Shown piece after piece: positions 39,438 to 48,061 of a DNA stretch of 64,000 nt. Source of the DNA: Conexibacter woesei DSM 14684 (GTDB taxonomy: Bacteria > Actinomycetota > Thermoleophilia > Solirubrobacterales > Solirubrobacteraceae); the NCBI RefSeq assembly GCF_000025265.1, contig NC_013739.1, positions 1 to 64,000 of the forward strand. The letters run 5' to 3'. Below the pieces are notes generated by a model that did no database searches, had not been told where the DNA came from, and saw nothing but the letters and a program-made list of their open reading frames with translations. The position numbers were made by a program, and so were the translations under genes. Each line of letters opens with the position of its first letter. The first letter of the stretch is position 1.

Positions 39438-40520
39438 ATGGCGATCCAACTCCCAGCCGCTGGCACGGCCGAGGACCCAGCCGGCGTGATGCCGGCGCCG
39501 CGGCGCCTCCCGCAGAGAACGCCCGTCCGCCTCAAGGGCCGCAACAAGGCCGCCGTCCTGCTCGTCGCGCTCGGCCCCGAGAAGGCGGCCGAGATCTTCA
39601 AGCACCTGCGCGACGAGGAGATCGAGACGCTCTCGCTGGAGATGGCGAAGCTCAACCAGATCGACCACGAGGCGGTCGGCTTCGTCTTCGACGAGCTGGT
39701 CGCGACGGTGCAGGCGTACGACTCGCTCGCCGCCGGCGGCGTCGACTACGCGCGCGACGTGCTGGAGCGCGCGCTCGGCCCCGAGCGTGCCGCCGAGATC
39801 ATCGGGCGGCTCTCGACCGTGATCGAGATGCGGCCGTTCGAGTTCCTGCGCCGCACGCCGCCCGAGCACATCGTCACGTTCCTGCGCGCCGAGGCGCCGC
39901 AGACGATCGCGCTCGTGATCGCCAACCTGCACACGACGCTCGCCGCCCAGGTGCTCGCGCACCTGCCGGAGGAGGAGCAGGCCGACATCGCGCTGCGGAT
40001 CGCGCGGATGAGCGAGACGCCGCCGGACGTCGTGAAGGAGATCGAGGGCGTGATGCGCCAGAAGCTCGCGTCTGTCGTGCAGCAGGAGTACTCGTCCCAG
40101 GGCGGCGTCAAGTCGCTCGCCGAGATCCTCAACTACACCGACCGGCCGACCGAGCGCAACGTGCTCGACACGCTCACCGAGCAGGACGCCGAGCTGGGCG
40201 AGGAGGTCCGCCGGCTGCTGTTCGTCTTCGAGGACATCGCCAAGCTCGACGATCGCTCGATCCAGCTCGTGCTGCGCGAGGCCGACCAGAGAGATCTGGC
40301 GCTGGCGCTGCGCGGCGTCGACGACGACGTCAGAGAGCGGATCCTCGGCAACATGTCCGAGCGCGGCGCGACGCTGCTGCGCGAGGAGATGGAGTACCAG
40401 CCGCCGCAGCGCAAGCGCGTCGTCGAGGAGGCGCAGGGCCGCATCGTCGCGATCGTGCGACGGCTGGAGGATGCCGGCGCACTCGTGATCGGACGCGGTG
40501 GGAGCGACACCATTGTCTGA
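39438..40520 (+). CDS. fliG: Flagellar motor switch protein FliG
   Basis: Torque-generating rotor protein of 360 aa. FliG-N has GRNKAAVLLVALGPEKAAEIFKHLRDEEIETL, the middle domain has EHIVTFLRAEAPQTIALVIANL, and the C-terminal domain has VFEDIAKLDDRSIQLVLREADQRDLALALRG with charged residues for contact with MotA, followed by RILGNMSERGATLLREEMEY. It precedes fliH, overlapping its likely start by eight bases. Confidence 0.96.
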   Translation: MAIQLPAAGTAEDPAGVMPAPRRLPQRTPVRLKGRNKAAVLLVALGPEKAAEIFKHLRDEEIETLSLEMAKLNQIDHEAVGFVFDELVATVQAYDSLAAGGVDYARDVLERALGPERAAEIIGRLSTVIEMRPFEFLRRTPPEHIVTFLRAEAPQTIALVIANLHTTLAAQVLAHLPEEEQADIALRIARMSETPPDVVKEIEGVMRQKLASVVQQEYSSQGGVKSLAEILNYTDRPTERNVLDTLTEQDAELGEEVRRLLFVFEDIAKLDDRSIQLVLREADQRDLALALRGVDDDVRERILGNMSERGATLLREEMEYQPPQRKRVVEEAQGRIVAIVRRLEDAGALVIGRGGSDTIV

Positions 40521-41130
40521 TCCGGCGACGGCCGCTCCGTACGCCTTCCGGCAGCTGGAGGAGCCGCGTCCGGTCTCGCTGCGCGAGATCGAGGACCCGA
40601 TCGCCAACGCTCACGCGGAGGCCGAGCGGATCCGCGAGGAGGCGCGCGCGCAGGGCTACGCCGACGGTCAGGCCGCGGCGCTCGCCGCCGCCCAGCCGCC
40701 GCTGGAGGCGGCGCTCGCCGCGCTGCAGCAGGCGGTCGCCGGCGTCGAGCAGGTGCGCGACGAGACGGCCGCGGCCGTCGAGCGCGACGCGATCGAGCTG
40801 TCGCTGCAGCTGGCGGAGAAGATCGTCGCGGGCGCGCTCGCGGTCGAGTCCGAGCGGATCGTCGACGTCGTGCGCGGCGCGCTGCGCCGCCTCGCCGAGC
40901 GCCGCCGCGTGACGATCCTCGTCCACCCCGACGACCTCGAGACGGTCCGCGCCGCGACCGAGTCGTTCGTCACCGGCCTCGGCGGGATCGAGCACTGCGA
41001 GGTCCAGGCCGAGCGGCGGATCACGCCCGGCGGCGCGAGCGTGCGGACCGAGGAGGGCCAGATCGACGCGACCGTCAGCACGCAGCTGATGCGCGCGCGA
41101 GAGCTGGTCGAGCTGGAGTTGGGTGAGTAG
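40513..41130 (+). CDS. fliH: Flagellar export apparatus protein FliH
   Basis: Regulator of the FliI ATPase, 205 aa. The TTG at 40513 has GGGAG 8 nt upstream; a GTG at 40498 in the same frame is possible but has no ribosome binding site. It has a charged Glu/Ala coiled coil (NAHAEAERIREEARAQGYADGQAAALA) with FliH-type spacing. The C-terminal domain shows AIELSLQLAEKIVAGAL, RRRVTILVHPDDLETVRA and ITPGGASVRTEEGQIDATV. It overlaps fliG by eight and fliI by eight bases. Confidence 0.9.
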   Translation: MSDPATAAPYAFRQLEEPRPVSLREIEDPIANAHAEAERIREEARAQGYADGQAAALAAAQPPLEAALAALQQAVAGVEQVRDETAAAVERDAIELSLQLAEKIVAGALAVESERIVDVVRGALRRLAERRRVTILVHPDDLETVRAATESFVTGLGGIEHCEVQAERRITPGGASVRTEEGQIDATVSTQLMRARELVELELGE

Positions 41131-42610
41131 GCGTTCGCTGATGAGCCCCGAGGACCAGACACCGGACGCCGTCGTCGCCGAGCAGCTCGGCGACCGCCTC
41201 AAGCACGTCGGCAACGTCCTGCGCGCGAGCGACCTCGCGCGCCGGCACGGCCGCGTCAGCGACCTGATCGGGCTCGTCGTCGAGGCGACCGGGCTGCAGG
41301 CCGAGGTCGGCGAGATCTGCATGGTCAACGGCGACCGCGGCCACCCGCCGGTACCGGCGGAGGTCGTCGGCTTCCGCGGTGCCCGCACGCTGCTGATGCC
41401 GCTCGGCGAGATGCACGGCATCGGCCCGGCGACGACCACCCGCGCGACCGGCACGCCGTTCCGCATCCGCGTCGGCCAGGACCTGCTCGGCCGCGTGATC
41501 GACGGGCTCGGCAAGCCGATCGACGGGATGCCGCGCGCGACCAACGGCCATCCGCGTTCGACGAACGCCTCGCCGCCGGACCCGCTCGACCGCCCCCGCA
41601 TCGACCAGCGCGTCGACCTCGGCGTGCGCGCGCTCGACGCGCTCGTGCCGTGCGGACGCGGCCAGCGCCTCGGCATCTTCGCCGGCTCCGGCGTCGGCAA
41701 GTCGTCGCTGCTCGGCATGATCGCCCGCTCGACGACGGCGGACGTCAACGTGATCGCGCTGGTCGGCGAGCGCGGCCGCGAGGTGAAGGAGTTCGTCGAG
41801 CGTGACCTCGGCGACGCGCTGTCACGCTCGGTCGTCGTCGTCGCGACCTCCGACCAGCCGGCGCTCGTCCGCATCAAGGCCGCGTTCACGGCGACGGCGA
41901 TCGCCGAGCACTTCCGTGACCAGGGCAACGACGTGATGCTGATGATGGACTCCGTCACGCGCTTCGCGATGGCCCAGCGCGAGGTCGGCCTGGCGATCGG
42001 CGAGCCGCCGGCGACGCGCGGCTACACGCCGAGCGTCTTCGCCCAGCTGCCGCGCCTGCTGGAGCGCTCCGGCACCGCCAGAACCGGCTCGATCACCGGC
42101 CTCTACACCGTGCTCGTCGACGGCGACGACATGAACGAGCCGATCGCCGACGCGGTCCGCTCGATCCTCGACGGTCACGTCGTGCTGACGCGCGAGCTGG
42201 CGCACGCCTCCCACTACCCCGCGATCGACGTGCTGCAGAGCGTCTCCCGCCTCGTCGGCGAGATCGTCTCGCCGGAGGTCCGCGCCGCCGGCCAGGCGGT
42301 CCGCCAGCTGATGGCCTCCTACAAGGAGAAGGAGGACCTGATCGCGATCGGCGCCTACCAGGGCGGCACCGATCCGACGGTCGACGCCGCGATCGCGCTG
42401 CGCCCTCAGCTCGACCGCTTCCTCAAGCAGCGCCCGGACGAGAAGTCGTCGGCCGCGGAGGCCGACGAGCTGCTGCTCGACATCGCCGCGCGCATCGGCG
42501 AGTACGCCGGCGTCGGTCCCGAGCCGGCCCCCGCCGACCCGGCCGAGCAGCCCGCCTCCGCTCCCGGCGGCTCCGCCGCCGCGATACCGCCGCTGCCGAA
42601 CCTCGCCTGA
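41123..42610 (+). CDS. fliI: Flagellum-specific ATP synthase FliI
   Basis: Export ATPase of 495 aa, related to F1-beta. Walker A is IFAGSGVGKSSLLGMIAR. Other motifs are ALVGERGREVKEFVE, DVMLMMDSVTRFAMAQREVGLAIGEPPATRGYTPSVFAQLPRLLERSG and HYPAIDVLQSVSR, all FliI-type. The GTG at 41123 is used; ATG at 41141 is an alternative. Arginines are nearly all CGC or CGG (I see one AGA). It ends only five bases before a convergent gene, and fliJ is displaced 2.8 kb downstream. Confidence 0.96.
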   Translation: MSRRSLMSPEDQTPDAVVAEQLGDRLKHVGNVLRASDLARRHGRVSDLIGLVVEATGLQAEVGEICMVNGDRGHPPVPAEVVGFRGARTLLMPLGEMHGIGPATTTRATGTPFRIRVGQDLLGRVIDGLGKPIDGMPRATNGHPRSTNASPPDPLDRPRIDQRVDLGVRALDALVPCGRGQRLGIFAGSGVGKSSLLGMIARSTTADVNVIALVGERGREVKEFVERDLGDALSRSVVVVATSDQPALVRIKAAFTATAIAEHFRDQGNDVMLMMDSVTRFAMAQREVGLAIGEPPATRGYTPSVFAQLPRLLERSGTARTGSITGLYTVLVDGDDMNEPIADAVRSILDGHVVLTRELAHASHYPAIDVLQSVSRLVGEIVSPEVRAAGQAVRQLMASYKEKEDLIAIGAYQGGTDPTVDAAIALRPQLDRFLKQRPDEKSSAAEADELLLDIAARIGEYAGVGPEPAPADPAEQPASAPGGSAAAIPPLPNLA

Positions 42611-42615
42611 GGCGT

Positions 42616-43371
42616 CTAGGGAGGCGGCTTGCGCGGCGACGGCTTGTCCGGCGCTCCGCCGATGCGGTCCTGCCAGCGCTCCAGCCGGGCGGCGTGGTGG
42701 TCGGCGCGCTGCTGCGCCCGCGCGAGCTTGCGGCTGCCCTCCGGGTAGCGCCAGCGCGCCCACGGCGTGCCCGGCTTCGCGAGCCGGATCGCGCCGGTCA
42801 GGCTGAGCAGCGGGAACAGCAGGCCGGCCGCGCCGAGCACGTACTTGCCCTTCAGCAGCGCCAGCGCGGACAGCGCGATCACGAGCAGGCCGGTCGTCAC
42901 GATGCCGACGACGCCGCCGCCGTCGCCGAACGGCACCGTCCCGGTCAGCACGAGGCCGCCGAGCAGCGCGGCGAACAGCACCGCGTCGACCGACTGGCGC
43001 CCCTCATCGGACCAGTAGACGTCGTCGAGGTGCAGCCACAGCGCGAACTCGTCGAGCGTCAGCCCGGCGCCGATCCCGAAGACCGCCGCGGTCGCCTCCA
43101 GCCACGGGCTGTCGGGCTGGAACGCGATCGAGGCGAAGCCCGCGACGAGCAGCAGCACGATCCCGAACACGAGGTGGTGGATGTGGAGGTCGCCGGTCGT
43201 GACGCTGCCCGGCCACCACGGGACCTTCGGGCTGCGCATCAGGCGCGCGCTCATGCGGATGAACGCGAACGAGAGCAGGAACGCCGCGAAGAGGACGAAG
43301 CCGGCGCGGTTGGCGCCGTGGTCGAGCGCCCGCTCGCCTCCGATCTCGATGACGATCTCCGCGAACGGCAT
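42616..43371 (-). CDS. Multi-pass integral membrane protein of unknown function
   Basis: Protein of 251 aa with about six hydrophobic helices (AGFVLFAAFLLSFAFIRM, HLVFGIVLLLVAGFASIAF, VLFAALLGGLVLTGTVPF, GIVTTGLLVIALSALALL, YVLGAAGLLFPLLSL). A distinctive TTGDLHIHHLVFGI contains closely spaced histidines, possibly metal-binding, and GIGAGLTLDEFALWLHLDDVYW adds acidic residues. Such proteins are common in actinobacteria but have no assigned function. It is not flagellar; with the SDR gene it splits fliI from fliJ. GGAGG lies upstream of the chosen ATG. Confidence 0.78.
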   Translation of the reverse strand: MPFAEIVIEIGGERALDHGANRAGFVLFAAFLLSFAFIRMSARLMRSPKVPWWPGSVTTGDLHIHHLVFGIVLLLVAGFASIAFQPDSPWLEATAAVFGIGAGLTLDEFALWLHLDDVYWSDEGRQSVDAVLFAALLGGLVLTGTVPFGDGGGVVGIVTTGLLVIALSALALLKGKYVLGAAGLLFPLLSLTGAIRLAKPGTPWARWRYPEGSRKLARAQQRADHHAARLERWQDRIGGAPDKPSPRKPPP

Positions 43372-43449
43372 CCTGCGGTCATACCTCCGTCCGGGGGCAT
43401 CGCAGCGCAAGCGCGCAAGCACGCATTGTTACAAGGATGGCGCGCGGGC

Positions 43450-44379
43450 TCAGCGGTAGCCGGTGGCGTCGGCCGGTCTGCCGGGATCCTGGACCTCGAC
43501 GACGTAGCGCCAGGCGTCGGGGCGGGAGCCGTCGAGGTCGGTGAAGCCGTAGACCTGCGCGAGCTGGCCGCTGGAGAGCGAGGCGCCGTTCCATCTCGCG
43601 CGCTCGGGGTCGGCGGCGAGTGCGGCGACGGCGCGGCCGACGAACGCCGGCGACTCCGAGATGCAGAAGTGCGGCACGCGCTCCAGCGCGTCGCGCCACG
43701 TCTCCTCCGTCACGCCCATGAACGTGTCGAGCATCGCCTCCGAGCGCAGCCAGCCGGGCGTCAGCGCGACCGCGGTCGCGCCGCGAGGGCCCAGCTCGTG
43801 CGCCTGGGCGAAGGCCATCCGCAGCGTCGCGGTCTTGGCGAGGTCGTAGAAGTACGAGACGCGGTAGTTGGCGGCGTTGTACTCGGCGGTGCCGTCGGTC
43901 ATCTCGACGACGAGCCCGCCGGGCTCGCGCAGCAGCAGCGGCAGCGCCGCGTGGCTCGTGATCGCGTGCGTCTCGATCGCCAGCCGCAGCATCTTCAGGC
44001 CGTCGTCGAGCGACTGCTCCCACAGCGGCGTCTCCCATCTGAACAGCAGGTCGCCGCCCCAGATGTCGTTCACGAGCACGTCGAGCCGGCCCTGTTCGCG
44101 CTCGATCCGCGCCACCACCGCGCGCACCTGCTCGGGTTCGAGGTGGTCGGCCCGCACCGCGACGCCGGTGCCGCCCGCCGCGTCGATCAGCTCCGCGGTC
44201 TCCTCGATCGTCTCCGGCCGGTCGCCCTCGCGGCGGCTCGCGCGCGTCGAGCGGCCGGTCGCGTACACCGTCGCACCGGCGGCGCCGAGCTGCACGGCGA
44301 TGCCGCGACCGGCACCGCGGGTCGCGCCGGCGACGAGCGCGACGCGACCCTCCAGCGGTCTCTTCGTCGTTGTCTCCAT
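43450..44379 (-). CDS. Short-chain dehydrogenase/reductase (SDR)
   Basis: NAD(P)-dependent oxidoreductase of 309 aa. The nucleotide-binding motif is AGATRGAGRGIAVQL followed by VYATGRS, which favours NADP. The active-site pattern YFYDLAKTATLRMA supplies Tyr-x-x-x-Lys. The central NDIWGGDLLFRWETPLWEQ is characteristic of a subgroup with an insertion after the NDIWGG strand. The substrate is unknown. Divergently transcribed from the WYL regulator, suggesting that this regulator controls it. Confidence 0.88.
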   Translation of the reverse strand: METTTKRPLEGRVALVAGATRGAGRGIAVQLGAAGATVYATGRSTRASRREGDRPETIEETAELIDAAGGTGVAVRADHLEPEQVRAVVARIEREQGRLDVLVNDIWGGDLLFRWETPLWEQSLDDGLKMLRLAIETHAITSHAALPLLLREPGGLVVEMTDGTAEYNAANYRVSYFYDLAKTATLRMAFAQAHELGPRGATAVALTPGWLRSEAMLDTFMGVTEETWRDALERVPHFCISESPAFVGRAVAALAADPERARWNGASLSSGQLAQVYGFTDLDGSRPDAWRYVVEVQDPGRPADATGYR

Positions 44380-44434
44380 ACGGCGACCGTACGCCCGGTT
44401 CCCGCCACCTTCTGTCAGGTATAGGGTCGGGGCG

Positions 44435-45391
44435 ATGCGCGCCAGCCGACTCGTCACGCTCGTGCTGCTGCTGCAGGCACGCGGCCCGTGGACTGCTGAT
44501 GAGCTGGCCGAGCGGCTCGAGGTCTCCGTCCGCACCGTCCATCGTGACGTCGAGGCGCTGCGTGCGAGCGGCGTGCCGATCCGCGGCGAGCGCGGCCCGG
44601 CCGGCGGTTACCGGCTCCCCGGCGGCTACCGAACCCGCCTCACCGGGCTCACCCCCGATGAGGCGGAGGCGCTGTTCCTGGCCGCGCCGGCCGACGCGCT
44701 CGGGCTCGGCGGCTTCCTCGCTGACGCGCAGCTGAAGCTGCTCGCCGCGCTTCCGCCGCAGCTGCGCGACCGCGCCGACCGCGCCGCGCAGCTGTTCCAC
44801 GTCGACCACCGCAGCTGGTTCGGTCCCGACGAGCAGCCGCCCGCGCTCGGGGCGATCGCCGGTGCGCTGTGGCACGGTCGCCGGCTGCGGCTCGTCCATC
44901 GCGGCCGCGAGCGCGTCGTCGACCCGCTCGGGCTCGTGCTGAAGGGGCCGAGCTGGTACCTGATCGGGGCGACCGAGCGCGGCGAGCGGACGTTCCGCGT
45001 CGGTCGCGTCGAACGCGCGGTCGAGCTGGAGCAGGAGGCGCGCCGGCCGCCGCAGTTCGACCTCGTCGCGCACTGGGACGCCTGGTCGCGCGCGTTCGAG
45101 GACGGGCTGCCGTACATAGCGGCGCGGGTGCGGGTCGCGCCGCACAAGCTCGGCGAGCTGCGCCGGGTCGTCGACTCGCGCCGCCGCGATCTGTTGCCGC
45201 GGCACGCGGACGGCGACGAGTGGCTGGAGCTGGAGGTGTGGTTCGAGCGGATCGAGCACGCCGAAGGCGGGCTGCTCGGGCTCGGCGCGCACGTCGAGGT
45301 GCTCGCGCCGCCCGAGCTGCGCACGCGGATCGAGGCGCACGTCGCCACGCTCGCGCGGCGCTACGGCGTCGAACATCCGTCCAGCAGTTGA
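44435..45391 (+). CDS. Helix-turn-helix and WYL-domain transcriptional regulator
   Basis: YafY/DeoR-type regulator of 318 aa. The N-terminal winged HTH reads SRLVTLVLLLQARGPWTADELAERLEVSVRTVHRDVEALRASG and ERGPAGGYRLPGGYRTRL. The WYL domain (about 140-215) has RRLRLVHRGRERVVDPLGLVLKGPSWYLIG. The C-terminal WCX extension follows. TATAGG at 44421-44426 is a candidate -10 placing the transcript start near the ATG, so the mRNA may be leaderless. It probably regulates the divergent SDR gene. Confidence 0.9.
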   Translation: MRASRLVTLVLLLQARGPWTADELAERLEVSVRTVHRDVEALRASGVPIRGERGPAGGYRLPGGYRTRLTGLTPDEAEALFLAAPADALGLGGFLADAQLKLLAALPPQLRDRADRAAQLFHVDHRSWFGPDEQPPALGAIAGALWHGRRLRLVHRGRERVVDPLGLVLKGPSWYLIGATERGERTFRVGRVERAVELEQEARRPPQFDLVAHWDAWSRAFEDGLPYIAARVRVAPHKLGELRRVVDSRRRDLLPRHADGDEWLELEVWFERIEHAEGGLLGLGAHVEVLAPPELRTRIEAHVATLARRYGVEHPSSS

Positions 45392-45415
45392 ATGTTGCGC
45401 GGCCCGCGCCGACTA
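45389..45415 (+). promoter_or_regulatory. Sigma-28 (FliA) promoter for the fliJ operon
   Basis: TGAATGTT (45389-45396), 11 nt, GCCGACTA (45408-45415). The -35 overlaps the stop codon of the WYL regulator. The predicted [16 protein letters not shown] close to 45422, almost at the fliJ GTG (45424), so fliJ would be leaderless or nearly so. This promoter would let fliJ-fliK-flgDE be expressed although cut off from the flgB operon. Confidence 0.6.
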
Positions 45416-45423
45416 ACGAGGGC

Positions 45424-45870
45424 GTGACTGCGTTCCACTTTCGCCTCGAGCGCGTGCGCGCGCTGCGCGAGCGCGGTGAGGATCTCGCCAAGGAAGAGCT
45501 GGCCGGCGCCCTCTCGCGCCGCATGAGCTGCGAGGAGCGGCTGCGCGCGGCCGGCGAGCAGCTCGCCGGCGCCCGCGACCGCCAGCGCGACCTCGCGGCC
45601 GCGCCGTCGTCGTCGCTCGACCTGATCGCGCGGCAGCGCTACCTCGAACGCGTCGAGCAGACCCGCCGCGACGGCGAGCTGGACCTCGACCGCCACGAGG
45701 CCGAGGTCGACGCGCGCCGCGTCGCGCTCGTCGCCGCCGCGCGCGACCGCCAGGCGCTCGAACGGCTCAAGGAGAGACGCCGCGCCGACCACGCTCGCGA
45801 GCAGGCGCGCGTCGAGGGCGCCGAGATGGACGAGATCGCGCTGACCCTCCACCGCCGGAGAGCGGCGTGA
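45424..45870 (+). CDS. fliJ: Flagellar export protein FliJ
   Basis: Coiled-coil stalk of the export ATPase, 148 aa. The start VTAFHFRLERVRALRERGEDLAKEELAGAL is the classical FliJ beginning (usually MxFRFxLExVLxLRE). The rest is Arg/Glu-rich coiled coil. GTG start without a usable Shine-Dalgarno spacing. It overlaps the transglycosylase gene by four bases. It is 2.8 kb from fliI, unusual because they are normally adjacent. Confidence 0.85.
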   Translation: MTAFHFRLERVRALRERGEDLAKEELAGALSRRMSCEERLRAAGEQLAGARDRQRDLAAAPSSSLDLIARQRYLERVEQTRRDGELDLDRHEAEVDARRVALVAAARDRQALERLKERRRADHAREQARVEGAEMDEIALTLHRRRAA

Positions 45871-46601
45871 GCGTCGCCGCCGTCGAAGGCGCGGCCGCCC
45901 CTGGCACCGGCGCGCAGGCCGCGATCGCCCGCATCGCCGAGCTGCAGACGCTCGTCGCGCGCGCCCACGGCGTGCCGCCGGTCGCCGCGGCCTCCGCGCC
46001 TGCCACCAGCTTTTCCTCCGCGCTCGCGGGCGCGGGCGTCGGCCAAGCGATTGCAAACTCTGCTGCAGCCGGCGCTCCCGTCACGCAACCGCTGCCCGGC
46101 GCCACCGGCGCCGGCAGCGGGCTCGGAGGAACGCCGAGCCCGTTCGACGGCCTGATCCTCGCCGCGGCGCAGAAGCACGGCCTCGACCCCGCGCTGCTGA
46201 AGGGCCTGATCCGCGCCGAGTCGAACTTCGACCCGACCGCGTCCAGCCCCGCGGGCGCCGCCGGCCTCGTCCAGCTGATGCCCGGCACGGCCGCCTCGCT
46301 CGGCGTGACCGACCGCCTCGACCCGGCCCAGTCGATCGACGGCGGCGCGAGATACCTGCGCCAGCAGCTCGACGCCTTCGGCGGCGACGTGACGAAGGCG
46401 CTCGCCGCCTACAACGCCGGCCCCGGCGCAGTCCAGCGCTACAACGGCGTTCCGCCGTACGCGGAGACGCAGGCGTACGTGCAGAAGGTCCAGGCGTACG
46501 CCGACGAGTACCGCGTCGCGCCGGTCGCCGCCGCGCTGCCAGCCCCCACGACCCTTCCCACGACAGCAATCCCAACCACAGGATCGGGATCGATCACATG
46601 A
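45867..46601 (+). CDS. Lytic transglycosylase (SLT domain)
   Basis: Protein of 244 aa from a GTG start. An Ala-rich N-terminal region (1-90) precedes an SLT domain: ILAAAQKHGLDPALLKGLIRAESNFDPTASSPAGAAGLVQLMPGTAASLGV, in which the Glu of RAESNF is catalytic. It continues with LGVTDRLDPAQSIDGGARYLRQQLDAFGGDVTKALAAYNAGPGAV. No classical signal peptide is visible, so export through the flagellar apparatus is possible. It likely cuts peptidoglycan for rod passage, replacing the missing muramidase half of FlgJ. Confidence 0.9.
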   Translation: MSVAAVEGAAAPGTGAQAAIARIAELQTLVARAHGVPPVAAASAPATSFSSALAGAGVGQAIANSAAAGAPVTQPLPGATGAGSGLGGTPSPFDGLILAAAQKHGLDPALLKGLIRAESNFDPTASSPAGAAGLVQLMPGTAASLGVTDRLDPAQSIDGGARYLRQQLDAFGGDVTKALAAYNAGPGAVQRYNGVPPYAETQAYVQKVQAYADEYRVAPVAAALPAPTTLPTTAIPTTGSGSIT

Positions 46602-48046
46602 GCATCCTCATCCCGCCGGCGCCACCGCCGCCGGCCGCAGCGGGGCCGCCGAAACCCGGCGGCCGATCCGCACCGCCGGACGGAGATCCGTTCGCATCGG
46701 TGCTCGACCAACAGGCCCGGACCGCCACTGCGGAAGGCCTCGCGAAGCAGCAGGAAGCGAACGACGCGAAGACCGTGAGCGGGCGGGATGCACGTCCCGC
46801 CGACGGTTCGCCGCAGCAGGTGGGCACGGATGATGTGCAGCCAGGCGCGGAGGGGACGGATCCCGCCGCGCTGGCCGCTGCGCTGAACGGCGTGCTCGGC
46901 GTCGCGACGACGCCGGCGACCGCGAACGCGGCCGTCGCATCCGCCGCCGCGCCGCCGCTCCCCGCCGCTGCTGCCGCCGCCGCGACGACGACCGCGCCGG
47001 TCGCGGCCCAGGTCGTGCCGGCCGCCACGGTCGACGCGCCTGTCGCCGCACCCGCGACCGCGGCCCCGGCGACGCCCGCACCGGCACCCGCCGTGCCGCA
47101 GCCGCCGTCACAGCCCGTCGTCACGACCGCGCCGGCGACCGCCGCCGCGACCGCGCCGGCCGACGTCGCGCCGCTCGCCACCGCCGTGCCGGCCGCCGCC
47201 GCGGTCGACGCGCCGGAGAGCGCGCCCGTCCAGCAGCCGGCCGCGGCCGCGCCGTCGGCCGCCGCCGCGACCGCGCCGGCCGAGCAGGCCGGCAGCGGAA
47301 CGACCGGCGGGCAGACCGGCAACGGTGCGACCGGCGACCAGCGCGGCGCCGGCCAGCCGGCGCCGACGCCCGGACCCGCCGCCGTCCCGGGCGGCGACCC
47401 CGCCGCCGCGCCGCAGCAGCCGGCCGAGCCGGCTGCGGCGTCGACGGCCGCGCCGAACGGCGGCGCCGCATCCGCGCCGCAGCCCGCTGCCGCCGCGAGC
47501 CCGTCCTCCGCGCCGATCGCGCCCGCGGCGGGCCAGCAGCTCGCCGCCGCGCACGAGGCGAGCGCGACCGGCGCCGCCACGACGCGCGGCGCGGTCACGC
47601 TCGAGCATGCCGTCGAGACCGTGCGGCTGGCGATGCGCGCCGGCGCCGAGCGCGGCGTCACGCACGCTCGCATCAGCCTCAGCCCGCAGGAGCTCGGCGG
47701 GATCGAGATCCACCTCCGTCACACCGCCGACGGGATCGTCGCGAAGGTGATCGCCGACTCCGCCGGCGCCGCGCAGCTGCTGCAGCAGTCCGGCGGCGAC
47801 CTGCGCCGTCAGCTCGAGCAGCAGGGGCTCAACCTGCTGCGGCTCGACATCGGCGCCTCCGGCGAGCAGGCCGCTCACGCCGGCGGCCAGCGCGGTCTCG
47901 GCGATCCGGGCAGCGGCGGCAGCTCCGCCGGCGGCCCGCGGACCGCCGGGCCCGACGACGCGGTCCTGACCGTCGAGCGCGACGCCGTCCCGCGCGGCAC
48001 GACGCTCGCCCTTCCCAACGGCGCCCTCGTCGACGTCCTCGCCTGA
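46598..48046 (+). CDS. fliK: Flagellar hook-length control protein FliK
   Basis: Molecular ruler of 482 aa. Residues 60-340 are very Ala/Pro/Thr-rich with repeat-like blocks (AAAATAPA and variants), the probable extended ruler part. The C-terminal Flg_hook domain has VTHARISLSPQELGGIEIHLRHTADGIVAKVIADSAGAAQLLQQSGGDLRRQLEQQGLNLLRLDI. A tail of Gly/Ala-rich residues follows. It overlaps the SLT gene by four bases and precedes flgD by 15. Confidence 0.9.
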   Translation: MSILIPPAPPPPAAAGPPKPGGRSAPPDGDPFASVLDQQARTATAEGLAKQQEANDAKTVSGRDARPADGSPQQVGTDDVQPGAEGTDPAALAAALNGVLGVATTPATANAAVASAAAPPLPAAAAAAATTTAPVAAQVVPAATVDAPVAAPATAAPATPAPAPAVPQPPSQPVVTTAPATAAATAPADVAPLATAVPAAAAVDAPESAPVQQPAAAAPSAAAATAPAEQAGSGTTGGQTGNGATGDQRGAGQPAPTPGPAAVPGGDPAAAPQQPAEPAAASTAAPNGGAASAPQPAAAASPSSAPIAPAAGQQLAAAHEASATGAATTRGAVTLEHAVETVRLAMRAGAERGVTHARISLSPQELGGIEIHLRHTADGIVAKVIADSAGAAQLLQQSGGDLRRQLEQQGLNLLRLDIGASGEQAAHAGGQRGLGDPGSGGSSAGGPRTAGPDDAVLTVERDAVPRGTTLALPNGALVDVLA

Positions 48047-48061
48047 GCAGGAGAGCCAGCG

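Noticed and set aside
47020-47560. Repeat array or CRISPR-like periodicity in fliK
   Set aside because: The recurring gccgccgcgaccgcgccgg blocks are Ala/Pro/Thr codon repeats of the FliK ruler region, irregular in spacing and coding in frame.
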